Assembly (NCBI RefSeq): GCF_002979475.1
Contig: NZ_PCOY01000001.1
Span: forward strand, 124,001-188,000
Length of the DNA: 64,000 nt
Reading direction: 5' to 3'
Source of the DNA: Microbacterium sp. MYb62
Lineage (GTDB): Bacteria > Actinomycetota > Actinomycetes > Actinomycetales > Microbacteriaceae
Shown here one piece after another: positions 9,115 through 17,985 of this stretch. The stretch's first letter is position 1, and every line of letters starts with the position of its first letter. The position numbers and the translations under genes were made by a program. The notes beneath the pieces were generated by a model. It made no database searches and had not been told where the DNA came from. It saw nothing but the letters and a program-made list of their open reading frames with translations.

Positions 9115-9732
9115 TCACTCGGACGCTTCGGCGTCCGAGCCCGACGGCGACTCGGCGTCCGCGGCATCCGGAAGCTCCTCGAAGAGGCCGGGCGGCGGGG
9201 TGACGATCACGCGTCCAGCAGCGACGTCGACGGTCGGCACGATGGCCGCGACGAACGGCACCATGACCTCGTTCTCCCCGGCCTTCACGATGAGAAGGTC
9301 CTGCGCGGGGAAGTGCTCGACGCGCACGACACGGCCGATGACGGCGTCGTCGCGGACGACGTCGAGACCGACCAGCTGGTGGTCGAACCACGCGTCGTCC
9401 TCGACCTCGTCGGCATCCTGATCGATCCACAGGATCGCCCTGACGAGGCTGTCGGCGGCGTCACGGTCTTCGACGTCGTCGAAGAAGACGACGGGGTTGC
9501 CGTTCATCACCCGATACTCGCGGACCGTGATCTCCTTGCCGTGCCACGGAGATGCCTCCGGCACCTGCAACGTGAAACCGGCACCGGGAGTGAAGCGTCC
9601 CTCGGGGTTGTCGGTGTAGAGCTCGAGCTTGAGTCCGCCCTTGAGCCCGTGCGCCTTGACGAGGCGTCCGACACGCAGCTGGTTCTTGCCCTGGTTGCGG
9701 TCCTTCGACACCACGTCAGTCGTCCGCGACAT
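9115..9732 (-). CDS. rimM: 16S rRNA processing protein RimM
   Basis: 205 aa from the ATG at 9732. RimM binds uS19 and assists 30S head maturation. The N-terminal RimM domain is seen in LRVGRLVKAHGLKGGLKLELY, and the PRC-barrel domain in WFDHQLVGLDVVRD and the following beta strands. The start overlaps the khpA 3' end by 17 bp. A GTG at 9714, just past the khpA stop, would give a protein 6 residues shorter and cannot be excluded. The acidic tail (DAADAESPSGSDAEASE) is lineage-specific. Confidence 0.94.
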   Translation of the reverse strand: MSRTTDVVSKDRNQGKNQLRVGRLVKAHGLKGGLKLELYTDNPEGRFTPGAGFTLQVPEASPWHGKEITVREYRVMNGNPVVFFDDVEDRDAADSLVRAILWIDQDADEVEDDAWFDHQLVGLDVVRDDAVIGRVVRVEHFPAQDLLIVKAGENEVMVPFVAAIVPTVDVAAGRVIVTPPPGLFEELPDAADAESPSGSDAEASE

Positions 9733-9946
9733 CGACGCGGACCCGACGCCCGTCAGCGAGGGCGCTGACGAGGGTGCGAAGGGCCTTCGCGGTGCGGCCG
9801 CCGCGCCCGATCACGCGTCCACGGTCATCGGGGTGCACACGCACCTCGAGGAGGTCGCCTCGCGGCGACGTGGATTCGTTGATGCGGACATCTTCCGGGT
9901 GATCGACGATCCCCTTGACGATGTGTTCGAGCGCGGCGGCGAGCAC
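9716..9946 (-). CDS. khpA: KH-domain RNA-binding protein KhpA
   Basis: 76 aa, a single type II KH domain with the GxxG loop in VIGRGGRTAKALRTLV (about 47-62). The KhpA/YlqC family binds RNA, often with KhpB, and in Firmicutes affects cell elongation and sRNA biology. Its place between rpsP and rimM is the standard one. Only 6 bp separate it from the rpsP stop, and its 3' end overlaps rimM, so all are co-translated. Confidence 0.95.
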   Translation of the reverse strand: MLAAALEHIVKGIVDHPEDVRINESTSPRGDLLEVRVHPDDRGRVIGRGGRTAKALRTLVSALADGRRVRVDVADD

Positions 9947-9952
9947 GACGGA

Positions 9953-10387
9953 TTACTCTGCGTCTGCTGCGGGAGCCTCAGCGGCCTCCGCGTCGGCCGC
10001 GGCGGGAGCCTCCTCAGCGGGAGCCTCCACCTTCTTCTCGACCTTGGGCTTGACGACGGACTTCTTGGAGCCGTCGATCTCGAAGGGAACCTTGGGCTCC
10101 TTGACCTTCAGCGTGGACTTCGCGTCAGCGTCGCCCTTGAACTTGCCCCAGTCGCCCGTGATCTTGAGGATGGCGGCGACCTGCTCGGTCGGCTGCGCGC
10201 CGACGGAGAGCCAGTACTGCGCACGCTCGGAGTCGACCTCGATGAACGAGGGCTCCTCGGTGGGGTGGTACTTGCCGATCTCCTCGATCACGCGACCATC
10301 GCGCTTGGTCTTCGAGTCGGCGACGACGATGCGGTAGTACGGCGCACGGATCTTGCCCAGGCGCTTGAGACGAATCTTGACAGCCAC
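9953..10387 (-). CDS. rpsP: 30S ribosomal protein bS16
   Basis: 144 aa. The start is GTG at 10387 ([20 protein letters not shown]) with a strong AGGAG 6 nt upstream; the longer frame to 10444 is leader sequence. The first 80 residues or so are the canonical S16 fold. The remaining 60, ending in an Ala/Glu-rich low-complexity tail ([18 protein letters not shown]), are the extension typical of high-GC actinobacterial S16. It is first gene of the rpsP-khpA-rimM-trmD operon. Confidence 0.97.
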   Translation of the reverse strand: MAVKIRLKRLGKIRAPYYRIVVADSKTKRDGRVIEEIGKYHPTEEPSFIEVDSERAQYWLSVGAQPTEQVAAILKITGDWGKFKGDADAKSTLKVKEPKVPFEIDGSKKSVVKPKVEKKVEAPAEEAPAAADAEAAEAPAADAE

Positions 10388-10482
10388 GATTCTCCTGAAT
10401 TGTGTGGAAGGAAACGAACTGATCGCCTGGAGAGTGGGGTGCACACCCGGCGGAAGCTCAAATGAGTGCGGACGAAAGCTGG

Positions 10483-10518
10483 ATAGAGGGTCGAGCAGCC
10501 GTCCGACCCTCTATTCTG
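10483..10518 (-). promoter_or_regulatory. rpsP promoter region with 11-bp inverted repeat
   Basis: The -10 hexamer CAGAAT (minus strand, 10518-10513) lies in the same TGGCAGAAT context as for rplS. It abuts a perfect inverted repeat with arms ATAGAGGGTCG at 10483-10493 and its complement at 10504-10514, and a 10-nt loop. The repeat spans the expected transcription start, so it would act mainly as a DNA-level site or a hairpin at the extreme 5' end. The leader to rpsP is about 120 nt. Confidence 0.5.
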
Positions 10519-10596
10519 CCAGATACGCGGGCCGCGCGCGAAACGCGGCGAAACGCCTGTTGCCGTGTCGCGGTGCGCGCATGCCAGACTGTGCGG

Positions 10597-11748
10597 GTGA
10601 AGCTCGAGTTCGCCTCCTCGGCCCGGTCCACCGTCGGCCTCGAATGGGAGATCATGCTCGCGGATCCCGCGAGCGGTGACCTCGTCGGACGCGCTCCCGA
10701 ACTGCTCGCCGCGCTCGAAGCCGAGAGCGCCGATGAGCGGCACACGGTCACGGGCGAACTGCTCACGAACACGATCGAGGTCACGAGCGGCATCGGCGAT
10801 TCGGTGGCGCACGCCGTCGACGACATCGCCAATGCCATCACAGCGGTGCGTTCCGCGACGGATCCGGCGGGGATCGAGCTGCTGTCGGCGGGAAGTCATC
10901 CGTTCGCCCAGTGGTACGACCAGCAGGTCACGGACAAGTCGCGTTACCACACGCTGATCGAACGCACCCAGTGGTGGGGGCGCAACATGATGATCTGGGG
11001 GATCCACGTGCACGTCGGCGTGGAGGACCACCGCAAGGTCTTCCCGATCATCAACGCGCTCTCCGCCTACCTGCCGCACCTGCAGGCTCTGTCCGCCTCG
11101 AGTCCGTTCTGGGCGGGTGAGCGCACGGGATACGCCTCTAACCGCGCTCTCGTCTTCCAGCAGCTGCCCACGGCCGGCCTCCCCTGGCCGCTGCACGACT
11201 GGTCCGAGTACGAGGCGTACCTCGACGACATGGTCCGAACCGGGGTGATGGCCGACGCCACAGAGGTGCGCTGGGACATCCGCCCCGCACCCCGCTGGGG
11301 CACCATCGAGGTGCGCGCATGCGACGGGCTCTCGACACTGCCCGAGCTGGCCTCGGTCGCCGCCCTCGTCCAGGTGCTGGTGGAGCACTTCTCCCGCCAG
11401 CTCGACGAGGGCCGGAAGCTCCCCGAACTGCCGGCATGGTTCCACCGCGAGAACAAGTGGCGTGCGGCGCGGTACGGACTGGACGCGCGCGTCATCGTCG
11501 ACGCCGCGGGAACCCAGCGACCGGTCCGCGAGCATCTCGCCGAGATCCTCGAACAGCTCGCGCCGGTCGCCGTCGAGCTCGGCTGCATCAGAGAGTTCGG
11601 CAACAACGCCGCCACGCTGGAGCACGGAGCGAGCTATGAGCGTCAGCTCGTGCTCGCCAATGCCACCGGCGGCGACCTCACGGCCGTCGTGCAGCATCTG
11701 ATCCGCGAGTTCCGGTCCGGCCCCGAGTCTTCCACCGACGGCGCGTAG
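10597..11748 (+). CDS. YbdK-type carboxylate-amine ligase (glutamate-cysteine ligase family 2)
   Basis: 383 aa from GTG at 10597 (VKLEFASSARSTVGLEWEIM). GCS2-family ATP-grasp-like ligase: GLEWE at the start, HPFAQWYDQQVTDKSRY and MMIWGIHVHVGV in the middle, and RPAPRWGTIEVRACDG. Family members make gamma-glutamyl-Cys weakly or ligate other amines to Glu. Mycothiol users such as this lineage do not need glutathione, so the real substrate is open. CAGACT ends exactly 6 nt before this GTG, which supports it over the ATG at 10462. It is divergent from rpsP. Confidence 0.85.
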   Translation: MKLEFASSARSTVGLEWEIMLADPASGDLVGRAPELLAALEAESADERHTVTGELLTNTIEVTSGIGDSVAHAVDDIANAITAVRSATDPAGIELLSAGSHPFAQWYDQQVTDKSRYHTLIERTQWWGRNMMIWGIHVHVGVEDHRKVFPIINALSAYLPHLQALSASSPFWAGERTGYASNRALVFQQLPTAGLPWPLHDWSEYEAYLDDMVRTGVMADATEVRWDIRPAPRWGTIEVRACDGLSTLPELASVAALVQVLVEHFSRQLDEGRKLPELPAWFHRENKWRAARYGLDARVIVDAAGTQRPVREHLAEILEQLAPVAVELGCIREFGNNAATLEHGASYERQLVLANATGGDLTAVVQHLIREFRSGPESSTDGA

Positions 11749-11785
11749 CCCCCTCCGGGCGGACGCCCCTCGCGCTGCGGAGCAC

Positions 11786-12757
11786 TCAGTCCTCGACCAG
11801 GCGCCTGGCGAGGCCCTCGTCCAGCACGACATCGGTGATGAGACCTGCGGCCAGTGCGGCGCGAAGACTGACGAGCTTCGGGATGCCGGAGACGACGCAG
11901 ATCCGACGCGGGACCCGCCGGAGACGATCGAGGCCGGGGCCAGTCGCCCTGGCGTTGACGCGGATGTCCCTCCACGAGCCGTCCAACCGGAAGAACACCG
12001 TCGCGACGTCGCCGATCGCATGGTCCTCGCGGAGGCTGCGGTAGTCGTCGCGTCCCAGGTAGCCGCCGACGTACACGCGACTGGGCACCTCGGCTGCGGG
12101 GGATCCCAGACTGAAGACCGCGACGTCCATCTTCGCCTGCAGGTCGAGCACGCGACGAGTGCTCCGCTCGCGCCACATCGCTTCACGTGTCGCCGGGTCG
12201 TCGAAGAACGCGGGAACCGGGAACTGCTGTACCTGCGCGCCGAAGGCGCTGCCGAACCGCTGCAGGATGTCGCTGGAGTACTCCACCCCCGTGGTCTGCG
12301 TGTTGCCCGCCCCGTTGAGCTGCACGAACGTCGTGTTGTGGGTCTCCTTCTGCGTGAGCCCGCGACTGACCGCGCTGATGGTCGACCCCCACGCCACCCC
12401 GATCACCATGTTCGAGTCGACGAACTGCGACAACAGGCGTCCGGCAGTGAGGGCGACCCGCTCCAGGCGCTCCACCTCGCTGAGGATCTCGGGCATCGGC
12501 ACGACGTGCGCCGCGACTCGATGGCGGTCGCGGATGCGCTGTTCGAGCATGCCGAGCCGTTCGAGGGGCGAGTTGATCCGGATGTCGACCAGCCCGCTCT
12601 CCCTGGCGAAGCTCAGCAGACGGGAGACGGAGGACCGTGAGGTACCGAGCTCCTGAGCGATGACCTCCATCGTCTTGTCCTGCATGTAGTAGAGCTGCGC
12701 GGCCGTGAGCGCGGCGATCAGCTTGCTGTCGCGCGATTCCGCGCTTGTCCCGGCCAT
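11786..12757 (-). CDS. SorC/DeoR-type sugar-binding transcriptional regulator, likely of the glycerol genes
   Basis: 323 aa from the ATG at 12757, with a strong GAGGAGG ahead of it; the frame upstream of this is spurious. The N-terminal helix-turn-helix is MEVIAQELGTSRSSVSRLLSFA (about 30-51) in two halves, and it is followed by a SorC effector domain of the kind that binds phosphorylated sugars (VIGVAWGSTISAVSRGL, LNGAGNTQTTGVEYSSDIL). It is divergent from glpD-glpF-glpK with a perfect palindrome between, so it probably controls them. Glycerol-3-phosphate or a related phosphate would be a natural effector, but that is inference. Confidence 0.88.
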   Translation of the reverse strand: MAGTSAESRDSKLIAALTAAQLYYMQDKTMEVIAQELGTSRSSVSRLLSFARESGLVDIRINSPLERLGMLEQRIRDRHRVAAHVVPMPEILSEVERLERVALTAGRLLSQFVDSNMVIGVAWGSTISAVSRGLTQKETHNTTFVQLNGAGNTQTTGVEYSSDILQRFGSAFGAQVQQFPVPAFFDDPATREAMWRERSTRRVLDLQAKMDVAVFSLGSPAAEVPSRVYVGGYLGRDDYRSLREDHAIGDVATVFFRLDGSWRDIRVNARATGPGLDRLRRVPRRICVVSGIPKLVSLRAALAAGLITDVVLDEGLARRLVED

Positions 12758-12781
12758 GACGACCTCCTCATCCTCGATCCT

Positions 12782-12795
12782 TGCACATATGTGCA
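12782..12795. promoter_or_regulatory. Candidate operator of the SorC-type regulator (glp cluster)
   Basis: TGCACATATGTGCA is a perfect 14-bp palindrome, 24 bp from the regulator start and 65 bp ahead of glpD. It is the only long palindrome in the 103-bp divergent region. An operator used both for autoregulation and for glpD is the likely role. Confidence 0.6.
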
Positions 12796-12860
12796 GTGGG
12801 CTTGCGCGGGATGCCACACAGGTCGATGCTGGTTGGCAAGTAAGGAAGAGAGGGTCGACG

Positions 12861-14570
12861 ATGATCGATTCGACACACTCGTCAGCGGAGCGCGCAGAAG
12901 TTCGCGCCGTCCGCGAATCCGGACGCACGAGCGTCCTCGTCATCGGCGGCGGGATCAACGGGATCTCCACGTTCCGTGACCTGGCACTCCAAGGGGTCGA
13001 CGTGCTGCTCGTCGAGCGCGGCGACTTCGCTTCCGGCGCTTCCTCCGCGTCGAGCCACATGATCCACGGCGGCATCCGCTATCTCGAGAACGGCGAGTTC
13101 CGCCTCGTGCGCGAGTCCGTCGAAGAGCGCAACGGTCTGCTCAAGATCGCCCCGCACTACGTCAAGCCGCTGCAGACGACGATCCCGATCTACTCGACCT
13201 TCTCGGGCATCCTGTCCGCTCCCCTGCGATTCCTCACGCACAAGAGCGGCAAGCCCCAGGAGCGTGGCGCGTTCCTCATCAAGGTCGGCCTGACGATCTA
13301 CGACACCTTCTCGCGTGACGGCGGCACCGTTCCCCGGCACCGGTTCCTCGGACGCAAGAAGTCGCTCGCGGAGCTGCCGTCGCTCGACCCGAAGATCAAG
13401 TACACCGCGACGTATTACGACGCCTCGATGCACGATCCGGAGCGGCTCGCGCTCGACGTCCTCCAGGACGGACGCGCGGCGCACCCCGGTGCACACGCAC
13501 TCAACTACGTCGAGGCCATCGCACGCGACGGCGACAAGGTCGTGCTCCGCGATCGCGAGAGCGGGACGGAGTTCTCGGTGCAGTCCGACGTCGTCGTCAA
13601 CGCCTCCGGCCCCTGGACCGACCTCACCAACGACGCACTGGGCACCGACAGCCGCTTCATGGGCGGCACCAAGGGGTCGCACATCGTGCTCGACCACCCT
13701 GAGCTGCTCGAGGCGACGCAAGGTCGTGAGATCTTCTTCGAGCACTCCGACGGCCGCATCGTGCTCATCTACCCGCTCAAGGGTCGCGTTCTCGTCGGCA
13801 CCACCGACATCGACGCCGACCCGCGCGAGGTCCCGGTGTGCACGGAGGAGGAGGTCGACTACTTCTTCGATCTGATCCACCACGTGTTCCCGACCATCGC
13901 CGTCGCACGCGACCAGATCGTGTACAAGTTCTCGGGTATCCGTCCGCTCCCGCGCCACGAGGACACGGCTCCCGGTTTCGTGTCCCGCGACTACCGCATC
14001 GAGGTCGACGACCAGGGCGCTGTCCCCCTGGTCAGCCTCGTCGGCGGCAAGTGGACGACGTTCCGCGCACTCGGCGAATCCCTCTCCGACATCGTGCTCG
14101 GCCTCATCGATCGCACCAGAACCGTCTCCACGGCCGGACGTGCGATCGGCGGCGGGCGGGAGTTCCCCCGCACCGAGAAGGCCAAGCGCATCTGGATCCA
14201 GGAGAATCTCCCCGGTGCCGGCGTCCGCGCGGAACGGCTGCTCACCCGCTACGGGACGCGCGCCGCGCAGGTCTGGGACTACGTCGAGCAGGGAGCGGAT
14301 GCTCCACTCGCCGGCGGCGACCTCTCGACGCGCGAGCTCGACTGGATGGTGCAGAACGAGATGGTCACGCGCCTGGAGGACGTCGTCCTCCGCCGGACCA
14401 GCATCGCCTTCACCGGCGGCGCGAACGCCGAGGTCCTCGACGAGATCGCCGACGCCCTCGCGCCCATGCTCGGCTGGGACCGCTCGCGCCACGATGCGGA
14501 GCTCGAGCAGACCCGCCAACTGTTGAACGAAAGACACGGACTCGACATCCCGTCCCGCACCCGCGGCTGA
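12861..14570 (+). CDS. glpD: Glycerol-3-phosphate dehydrogenase (FAD-dependent, aerobic)
   Basis: 569 aa from the ATG at 12861, behind GGAAGAGAGGG. GlpD oxidises glycerol-3-phosphate to dihydroxyacetone phosphate at the membrane and passes electrons to quinone. The FAD-binding GxGxxG motif is in VLVIGGGINGISTFRDLALQ (about 30-49). Family motifs SHMIHGGIRYLENGEF, KGSHIVLDH and FSGIRPLPRHEDTAPG are present, with the C-terminal helical cap domain. It heads glpD-glpF-glpK, so uptake, phosphorylation and oxidation of glycerol are encoded together. Confidence 0.96.
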   Translation: MIDSTHSSAERAEVRAVRESGRTSVLVIGGGINGISTFRDLALQGVDVLLVERGDFASGASSASSHMIHGGIRYLENGEFRLVRESVEERNGLLKIAPHYVKPLQTTIPIYSTFSGILSAPLRFLTHKSGKPQERGAFLIKVGLTIYDTFSRDGGTVPRHRFLGRKKSLAELPSLDPKIKYTATYYDASMHDPERLALDVLQDGRAAHPGAHALNYVEAIARDGDKVVLRDRESGTEFSVQSDVVVNASGPWTDLTNDALGTDSRFMGGTKGSHIVLDHPELLEATQGREIFFEHSDGRIVLIYPLKGRVLVGTTDIDADPREVPVCTEEEVDYFFDLIHHVFPTIAVARDQIVYKFSGIRPLPRHEDTAPGFVSRDYRIEVDDQGAVPLVSLVGGKWTTFRALGESLSDIVLGLIDRTRTVSTAGRAIGGGREFPRTEKAKRIWIQENLPGAGVRAERLLTRYGTRAAQVWDYVEQGADAPLAGGDLSTRELDWMVQNEMVTRLEDVVLRRTSIAFTGGANAEVLDEIADALAPMLGWDRSRHDAELEQTRQLLNERHGLDIPSRTRG

Positions 14571-14615
14571 CAGGATCTCGGACAGCCGCCCTCCTCGCGG
14601 CGCAACCCTCATAAC

Positions 14616-14641
14616 GTGTCGGGGCAGAGGGGCCCCGACAC
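14616..14641 (+). other. Stem-loop between glpD and glpF
   Basis: GTGTCGGGGC and its perfect complement (10-bp stem, 6-nt loop) lie 21 bp ahead of glpF. No T-tract follows on either strand, so a strong terminator is unlikely. It may be an mRNA processing or stability element that sets glpD and glpFK levels apart. Confidence 0.45.
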
Positions 14642-14662
14642 ACAAGAAAGGTCAAAGAAGAC

Positions 14663-15418
14663 ATGGCTGATGTGAATCTCGGTCTCTACTTCCTCTCCGA
14701 ACTGGTCGGCACGGCGATGCTGGTGTTGCTCGGATGTGGTGTCGTAGCGAACGTCGCTCTCGCGAAGAACAAGGGCTTCGGCGGCGGCTTCCTGATGGTC
14801 AACTGGGGATGGGGCCTCGCGGTCTTCGCCGGTGTGCTCGTCTCGGCCTACTCCGGCGCGATCCTCAACCCCGCCGTCGGCATCGGCCTCCTGGTCGCCG
14901 GCAAGATCAGCTTCGTGATGTTCCTGACGGCCACGGCCGCGGAGCTCGTGGGAGCGATCCTCGGCGCGATCGTCGTGTGGCTCGCCTACAAGCAGCACTT
15001 CGACGAGGAGCCGGAGGCCGCCAACAAGCTCGGCGTCTTCTCCACCGGCCCCGCGATCCGCTCCTACGGATGGAACCTCGTCACGGAGATCATCGGCACG
15101 TTCGTGCTGGTGTTCGTCATCTTCGCGTTCGCCGACTACGGCGACATCGAGGTCGGCACGCCCGGAGGCCTCGGCCCGCTCACGGCTCTGCCGGTGGCAC
15201 TCCTCGTCGTCGCGATCGGCGCTTCCCTCGGTGGCCCGACCGGCTACGCGATCAACCCTGCCCGTGACCTCGGTCCGCGCATCGCCCACGCCATCCTGCC
15301 GATCAAGGGCAAGGGCGCCAGCGACTGGTCCTACTCGTGGGTCCCTGTCGTCGGTCCGCTCATCGGTGGTGTGATCGCCGCTCTGGCCGCCCCCGTGCTG
15401 CTCGGCCTCGCCGGCTGA
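14663..15418 (+). CDS. glpF: Glycerol facilitator (MIP/aquaglyceroporin)
   Basis: 251 aa with six membrane helices and the two half-helix NPA loops: [12 protein letters not shown] (about 71-82) and [14 protein letters not shown] (about 200). The Asp after the second NPA (NPARD) is the mark of glycerol-conducting GlpF rather than water-selective aquaporins. The C-terminal [16 protein letters not shown] helix is typical. It lies between glpD and glpK, 40 bp before glpK, in an uptake and phosphorylation module. Confidence 0.95.
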   Translation: MADVNLGLYFLSELVGTAMLVLLGCGVVANVALAKNKGFGGGFLMVNWGWGLAVFAGVLVSAYSGAILNPAVGIGLLVAGKISFVMFLTATAAELVGAILGAIVVWLAYKQHFDEEPEAANKLGVFSTGPAIRSYGWNLVTEIIGTFVLVFVIFAFADYGDIEVGTPGGLGPLTALPVALLVVAIGASLGGPTGYAINPARDLGPRIAHAILPIKGKGASDWSYSWVPVVGPLIGGVIAALAAPVLLGLAG

Positions 15419-15458
15419 CCCGCACTTCATCCGCACTGGAATTCAAAGGAGAGCACAA

Positions 15459-16973
15459 GTGGCTGACTACATCATCGCGATCGACCAGGGAACGACGTCG
15501 AGCCGCGCGATCATCTTCGACAAGAAGGGGAGCATCGTCGCGACCGGCCAGAAGGAGCATGAGCAGATCCTTCCGAAGGCCGGTTGGGTCGAGCACGACG
15601 CGGCCGAGATCTGGCGCAACGTCCAGGAGGTCATCGGTCTCGCCCTCGGGCGCGCAGACCTCACCCGCCACGACATCGCGGCCGTCGGGATCACGAACCA
15701 GCGCGAGACCGCTGTCGTGTGGGACAAGAAGACCGGCAAGCCGATCTACAACGCGATCGTCTGGCAGGACACCCGTACGCAGGAGATCGTCGACCGCCTC
15801 GCGGCCGACGGCGGCGTGGAGCGGTTCAAGCCGGTCGTCGGTCTTCCGCTGGCGACCTACTTCTCCGGCACGAAGATCGCCTGGATCCTCGAGAACGTCG
15901 ACGGGGCCCGTGAGAAGGCAGAGGCGGGCGATCTGCTTTTCGGCACGACCGACTGCTGGGTCCTGTGGAACCTGACGGGCGGTGCGGACGGCGGAGTGCA
16001 CGCGACCGACGTCACCAACGCCTCCCGCACGATGTTCATGGACCTCGAGACGCTCGAATGGCGCGACGACATCCTCGAGGCGTTCGGCGTGCCGCGTTCG
16101 ATGATGCCGGAGATCCGTTCCTCGTCCGAGGTCTACGGCACGGCCGAGAGCTCGTCGCTGCTGCGCGAGACACCGATCGCCGGCATCCTGGGCGACCAGC
16201 AGGCCGCGACGTTCGGGCAGGCGGCTTTCCAGACCGGTGAGAGCAAGAACACCTACGGCACTGGCTGCTTCCTGATCTTCAACACGGGCGAGGAGATCGT
16301 CCACTCGAAGAACGGGCTGCTCACCACCGTCGGCTACAAGCTCGGCGATGGACCGACGCACTACGCGCTGGAGGGATCGATCGCCGTCACGGGATCGCTC
16401 ATCCAGTGGCTGCGCGACCAGCTCGGCATCATCTCCTCGGCCCCCGAGGTCGAGAAGCTGGCCGAGCAGGTCGAGGACAACGGCGGGGTGTACATCGTCC
16501 CGGCGTTCTCGGGTCTGTTCGCACCGTACTGGCGCCCGGACGCCCGTGGCGCCATCGTGGGCCTGACCCGCTACGCGAACAAGAGCCACATCGCGCGCGC
16601 CGCCCTGGAGGCCGTGGCCTTCCAGACCCGCGACGTGCTCGACGCGGTCAACGCGGATGCCGGCGTGGATCTGACCGAGCTCAAGGTCGACGGCGGGATG
16701 GTCGCCAACGACGCACTCATGCAGTTCCAGGCGGATGTCCTCGGCGTCCCTGTGGTGCGTCCGGTCGTCGCCGAGACCACGGCGCTGGGTGCGGCTTACG
16801 CTGCCGGGCTCGCCGTCGGATTCTGGAACGGTCTCGATGACCTCTCTGCGAACTGGCAGGAGGACAAGCGCTGGGAGCCCTCGATGGAAGAGGGCGAGCG
16901 CGACCGGCAGCTGCGTCTGTGGCGCAAGGCCGTCACGAAGTCGATGGACTGGGTCGACGAGGACGTGAAGTGA
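15459..16973 (+). CDS. glpK: Glycerol kinase
   Basis: 504 aa, GTG start with AAAGGAG 8 nt upstream. FGGY kinase converting glycerol to glycerol-3-phosphate. The ATP-binding opening is [17 protein letters not shown], the substrate site includes [13 protein letters not shown] and WQDTR, and the C-terminal signature is [20 protein letters not shown]. Length equals E. coli GlpK. It ends the glp operon, and a terminator follows inside the convergent lysR tail. Confidence 0.97.
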   Translation: MADYIIAIDQGTTSSRAIIFDKKGSIVATGQKEHEQILPKAGWVEHDAAEIWRNVQEVIGLALGRADLTRHDIAAVGITNQRETAVVWDKKTGKPIYNAIVWQDTRTQEIVDRLAADGGVERFKPVVGLPLATYFSGTKIAWILENVDGAREKAEAGDLLFGTTDCWVLWNLTGGADGGVHATDVTNASRTMFMDLETLEWRDDILEAFGVPRSMMPEIRSSSEVYGTAESSSLLRETPIAGILGDQQAATFGQAAFQTGESKNTYGTGCFLIFNTGEEIVHSKNGLLTTVGYKLGDGPTHYALEGSIAVTGSLIQWLRDQLGIISSAPEVEKLAEQVEDNGGVYIVPAFSGLFAPYWRPDARGAIVGLTRYANKSHIARAALEAVAFQTRDVLDAVNADAGVDLTELKVDGGMVANDALMQFQADVLGVPVVRPVVAETTALGAAYAAGLAVGFWNGLDDLSANWQEDKRWEPSMEEGERDRQLRLWRKAVTKSMDWVDEDVK

Positions 16974-16983
16974 TCTGACGGCA

Positions 16984-17907
16984 TCACGAGGCGGGTCCGG
17001 AGTTCTGCTCCGGGCCCGCTTTCGTGTTCCCGACCGCGAGCTGCTCGGCGACGGCCAGGAACGCTCTGGCCGCAGTGCGCGGCGCGGTGACGTCCCAGGC
17101 GATGTACTCGACGCGCGACGGGCCGTCGCGTACATCGGCGGTCTCGACGTCGACCCCCGACCTCGCGACAGTCCCCGGCGCGAGCAGCGTCACCGCCAGT
17201 CCTGCTTCGACCAGCCCGAGGATGAGCGACGCGGAGTCGGCCTCGAACGCGACGTCGCGCGTCAGGCCGGCGGACGCGAACGCGGCGTCGCTCTGGGCTC
17301 GGCCGGAGGTCGCCGCCGGGAAGTCGGCGAACGTCAGGCCGGCGAGATCTGCGAGTCCGATCGCCCCGGATGCCGCCAGCTCGTGCCCTCGAGGGACCAC
17401 GGCGACGAGACGGTCGTGGGACAGAACGCGCGATGCCACCCCGACCGGATCCACCCCCTCGCGCAGGCCGAGCACGGCGACGTCGAGGTCGCCCCGACGG
17501 AGTGCCCCCATCAGGACGTCGCTGTTACCGACCCGCAACTCGACCCTCGCGAGCGGATGAGCCGCGCGGTACGCCACGAGCGCTGCCGGGAGGTCGATGG
17601 CGGTCACCGTCGGGATGACCCCGATCCGAAGCGTGCCCACGACGACGCCGTCGGCGGCGGCGGCATCCTCCTTCGCCTGCTCAGCGGCCCGCAGCGCGAT
17701 GCGCGCGTGCTCAACGAAGGCTGCACCGGCCTCGCTCAGGCGCACGCTGCGACTCGACCGCACGAACAGCCGTCGGCCGAGTTCGCGCTCGAGCGCGGCG
17801 ATCTGGTGACTCAGCGCCGACTGCGTGACGAAGCATCGTTCGGCGGCGCGGGTGAAGCTCGAGGTCTCGGCGACTTCCACGACGTAGCGGAGCTGTTGGA
17901 GTTCCAT
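16984..17907 (-). CDS. LysR-family transcriptional regulator
   Basis: 307 aa from the ATG at 17907 (MELQQLRYVVEVAETSSFTR). An in-frame ATG at 17928 lies inside the inverted repeat that looks like its operator, so the shorter start is preferred. The N-terminal winged helix is SSFTRAAERCFVTQSALSHQ, followed by a LysR substrate domain (VGTLRIGVIPTVTAIDLPAA). It is divergent from an EamA transporter that it probably regulates. The 3' end of the gene contains the glpK terminator hairpin. Confidence 0.9.
   Translation of the reverse strand: MELQQLRYVVEVAETSSFTRAAERCFVTQSALSHQIAALERELGRRLFVRSSRSVRLSEAGAAFVEHARIALRAAEQAKEDAAAADGVVVGTLRIGVIPTVTAIDLPAALVAYRAAHPLARVELRVGNSDVLMGALRRGDLDVAVLGLREGVDPVGVASRVLSHDRLVAVVPRGHELAASGAIGLADLAGLTFADFPAATSGRAQSDAAFASAGLTRDVAFEADSASLILGLVEAGLAVTLLAPGTVARSGVDVETADVRDGPSRVEYIAWDVTAPRTAARAFLAVAEQLAVGNTKAGPEQNSGPAS
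16991..17023 (+). terminator. Terminator of the glp operon, inside the lysR 3' end
   Basis: GCGGGTCCGGAG and CTCCGGGCCCGC pair with one T-G wobble over 12 bp around a TTCTG loop, and TTTCGTGTT follows on the plus strand. It lies 18 bp past the glpK stop. The sequence is also coding for the last residues of the convergent LysR protein. Confidence 0.75.
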
Positions 17908-17917
17908 CCATCCATGA

Positions 17918-17939
17918 TCACGCTTCATCTAAAGCGTGA
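17918..17939. promoter_or_regulatory. Inverted repeat between lysR and eamA (candidate LysR operator)
   Basis: Arms TCACGCTT and AAGCGTGA (8 bp, perfect) flank CATCTA. It is in the divergent gap, 11 bp from the lysR start and 46 bp before eamA. The layout fits a LysR recognition site controlling both directions. Confidence 0.6.
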
Positions 17940-17985
17940 CAACTATGCCTTGGACTCATCGATGCTCGCCGCGCACCCTGGAAGT

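Noticed and set aside
15360..17135. 591-codon minus-strand open frame opposite glpK
   Set aside because: Antisense to intact glycerol kinase; Asp/Arg/His-rich shadow composition.
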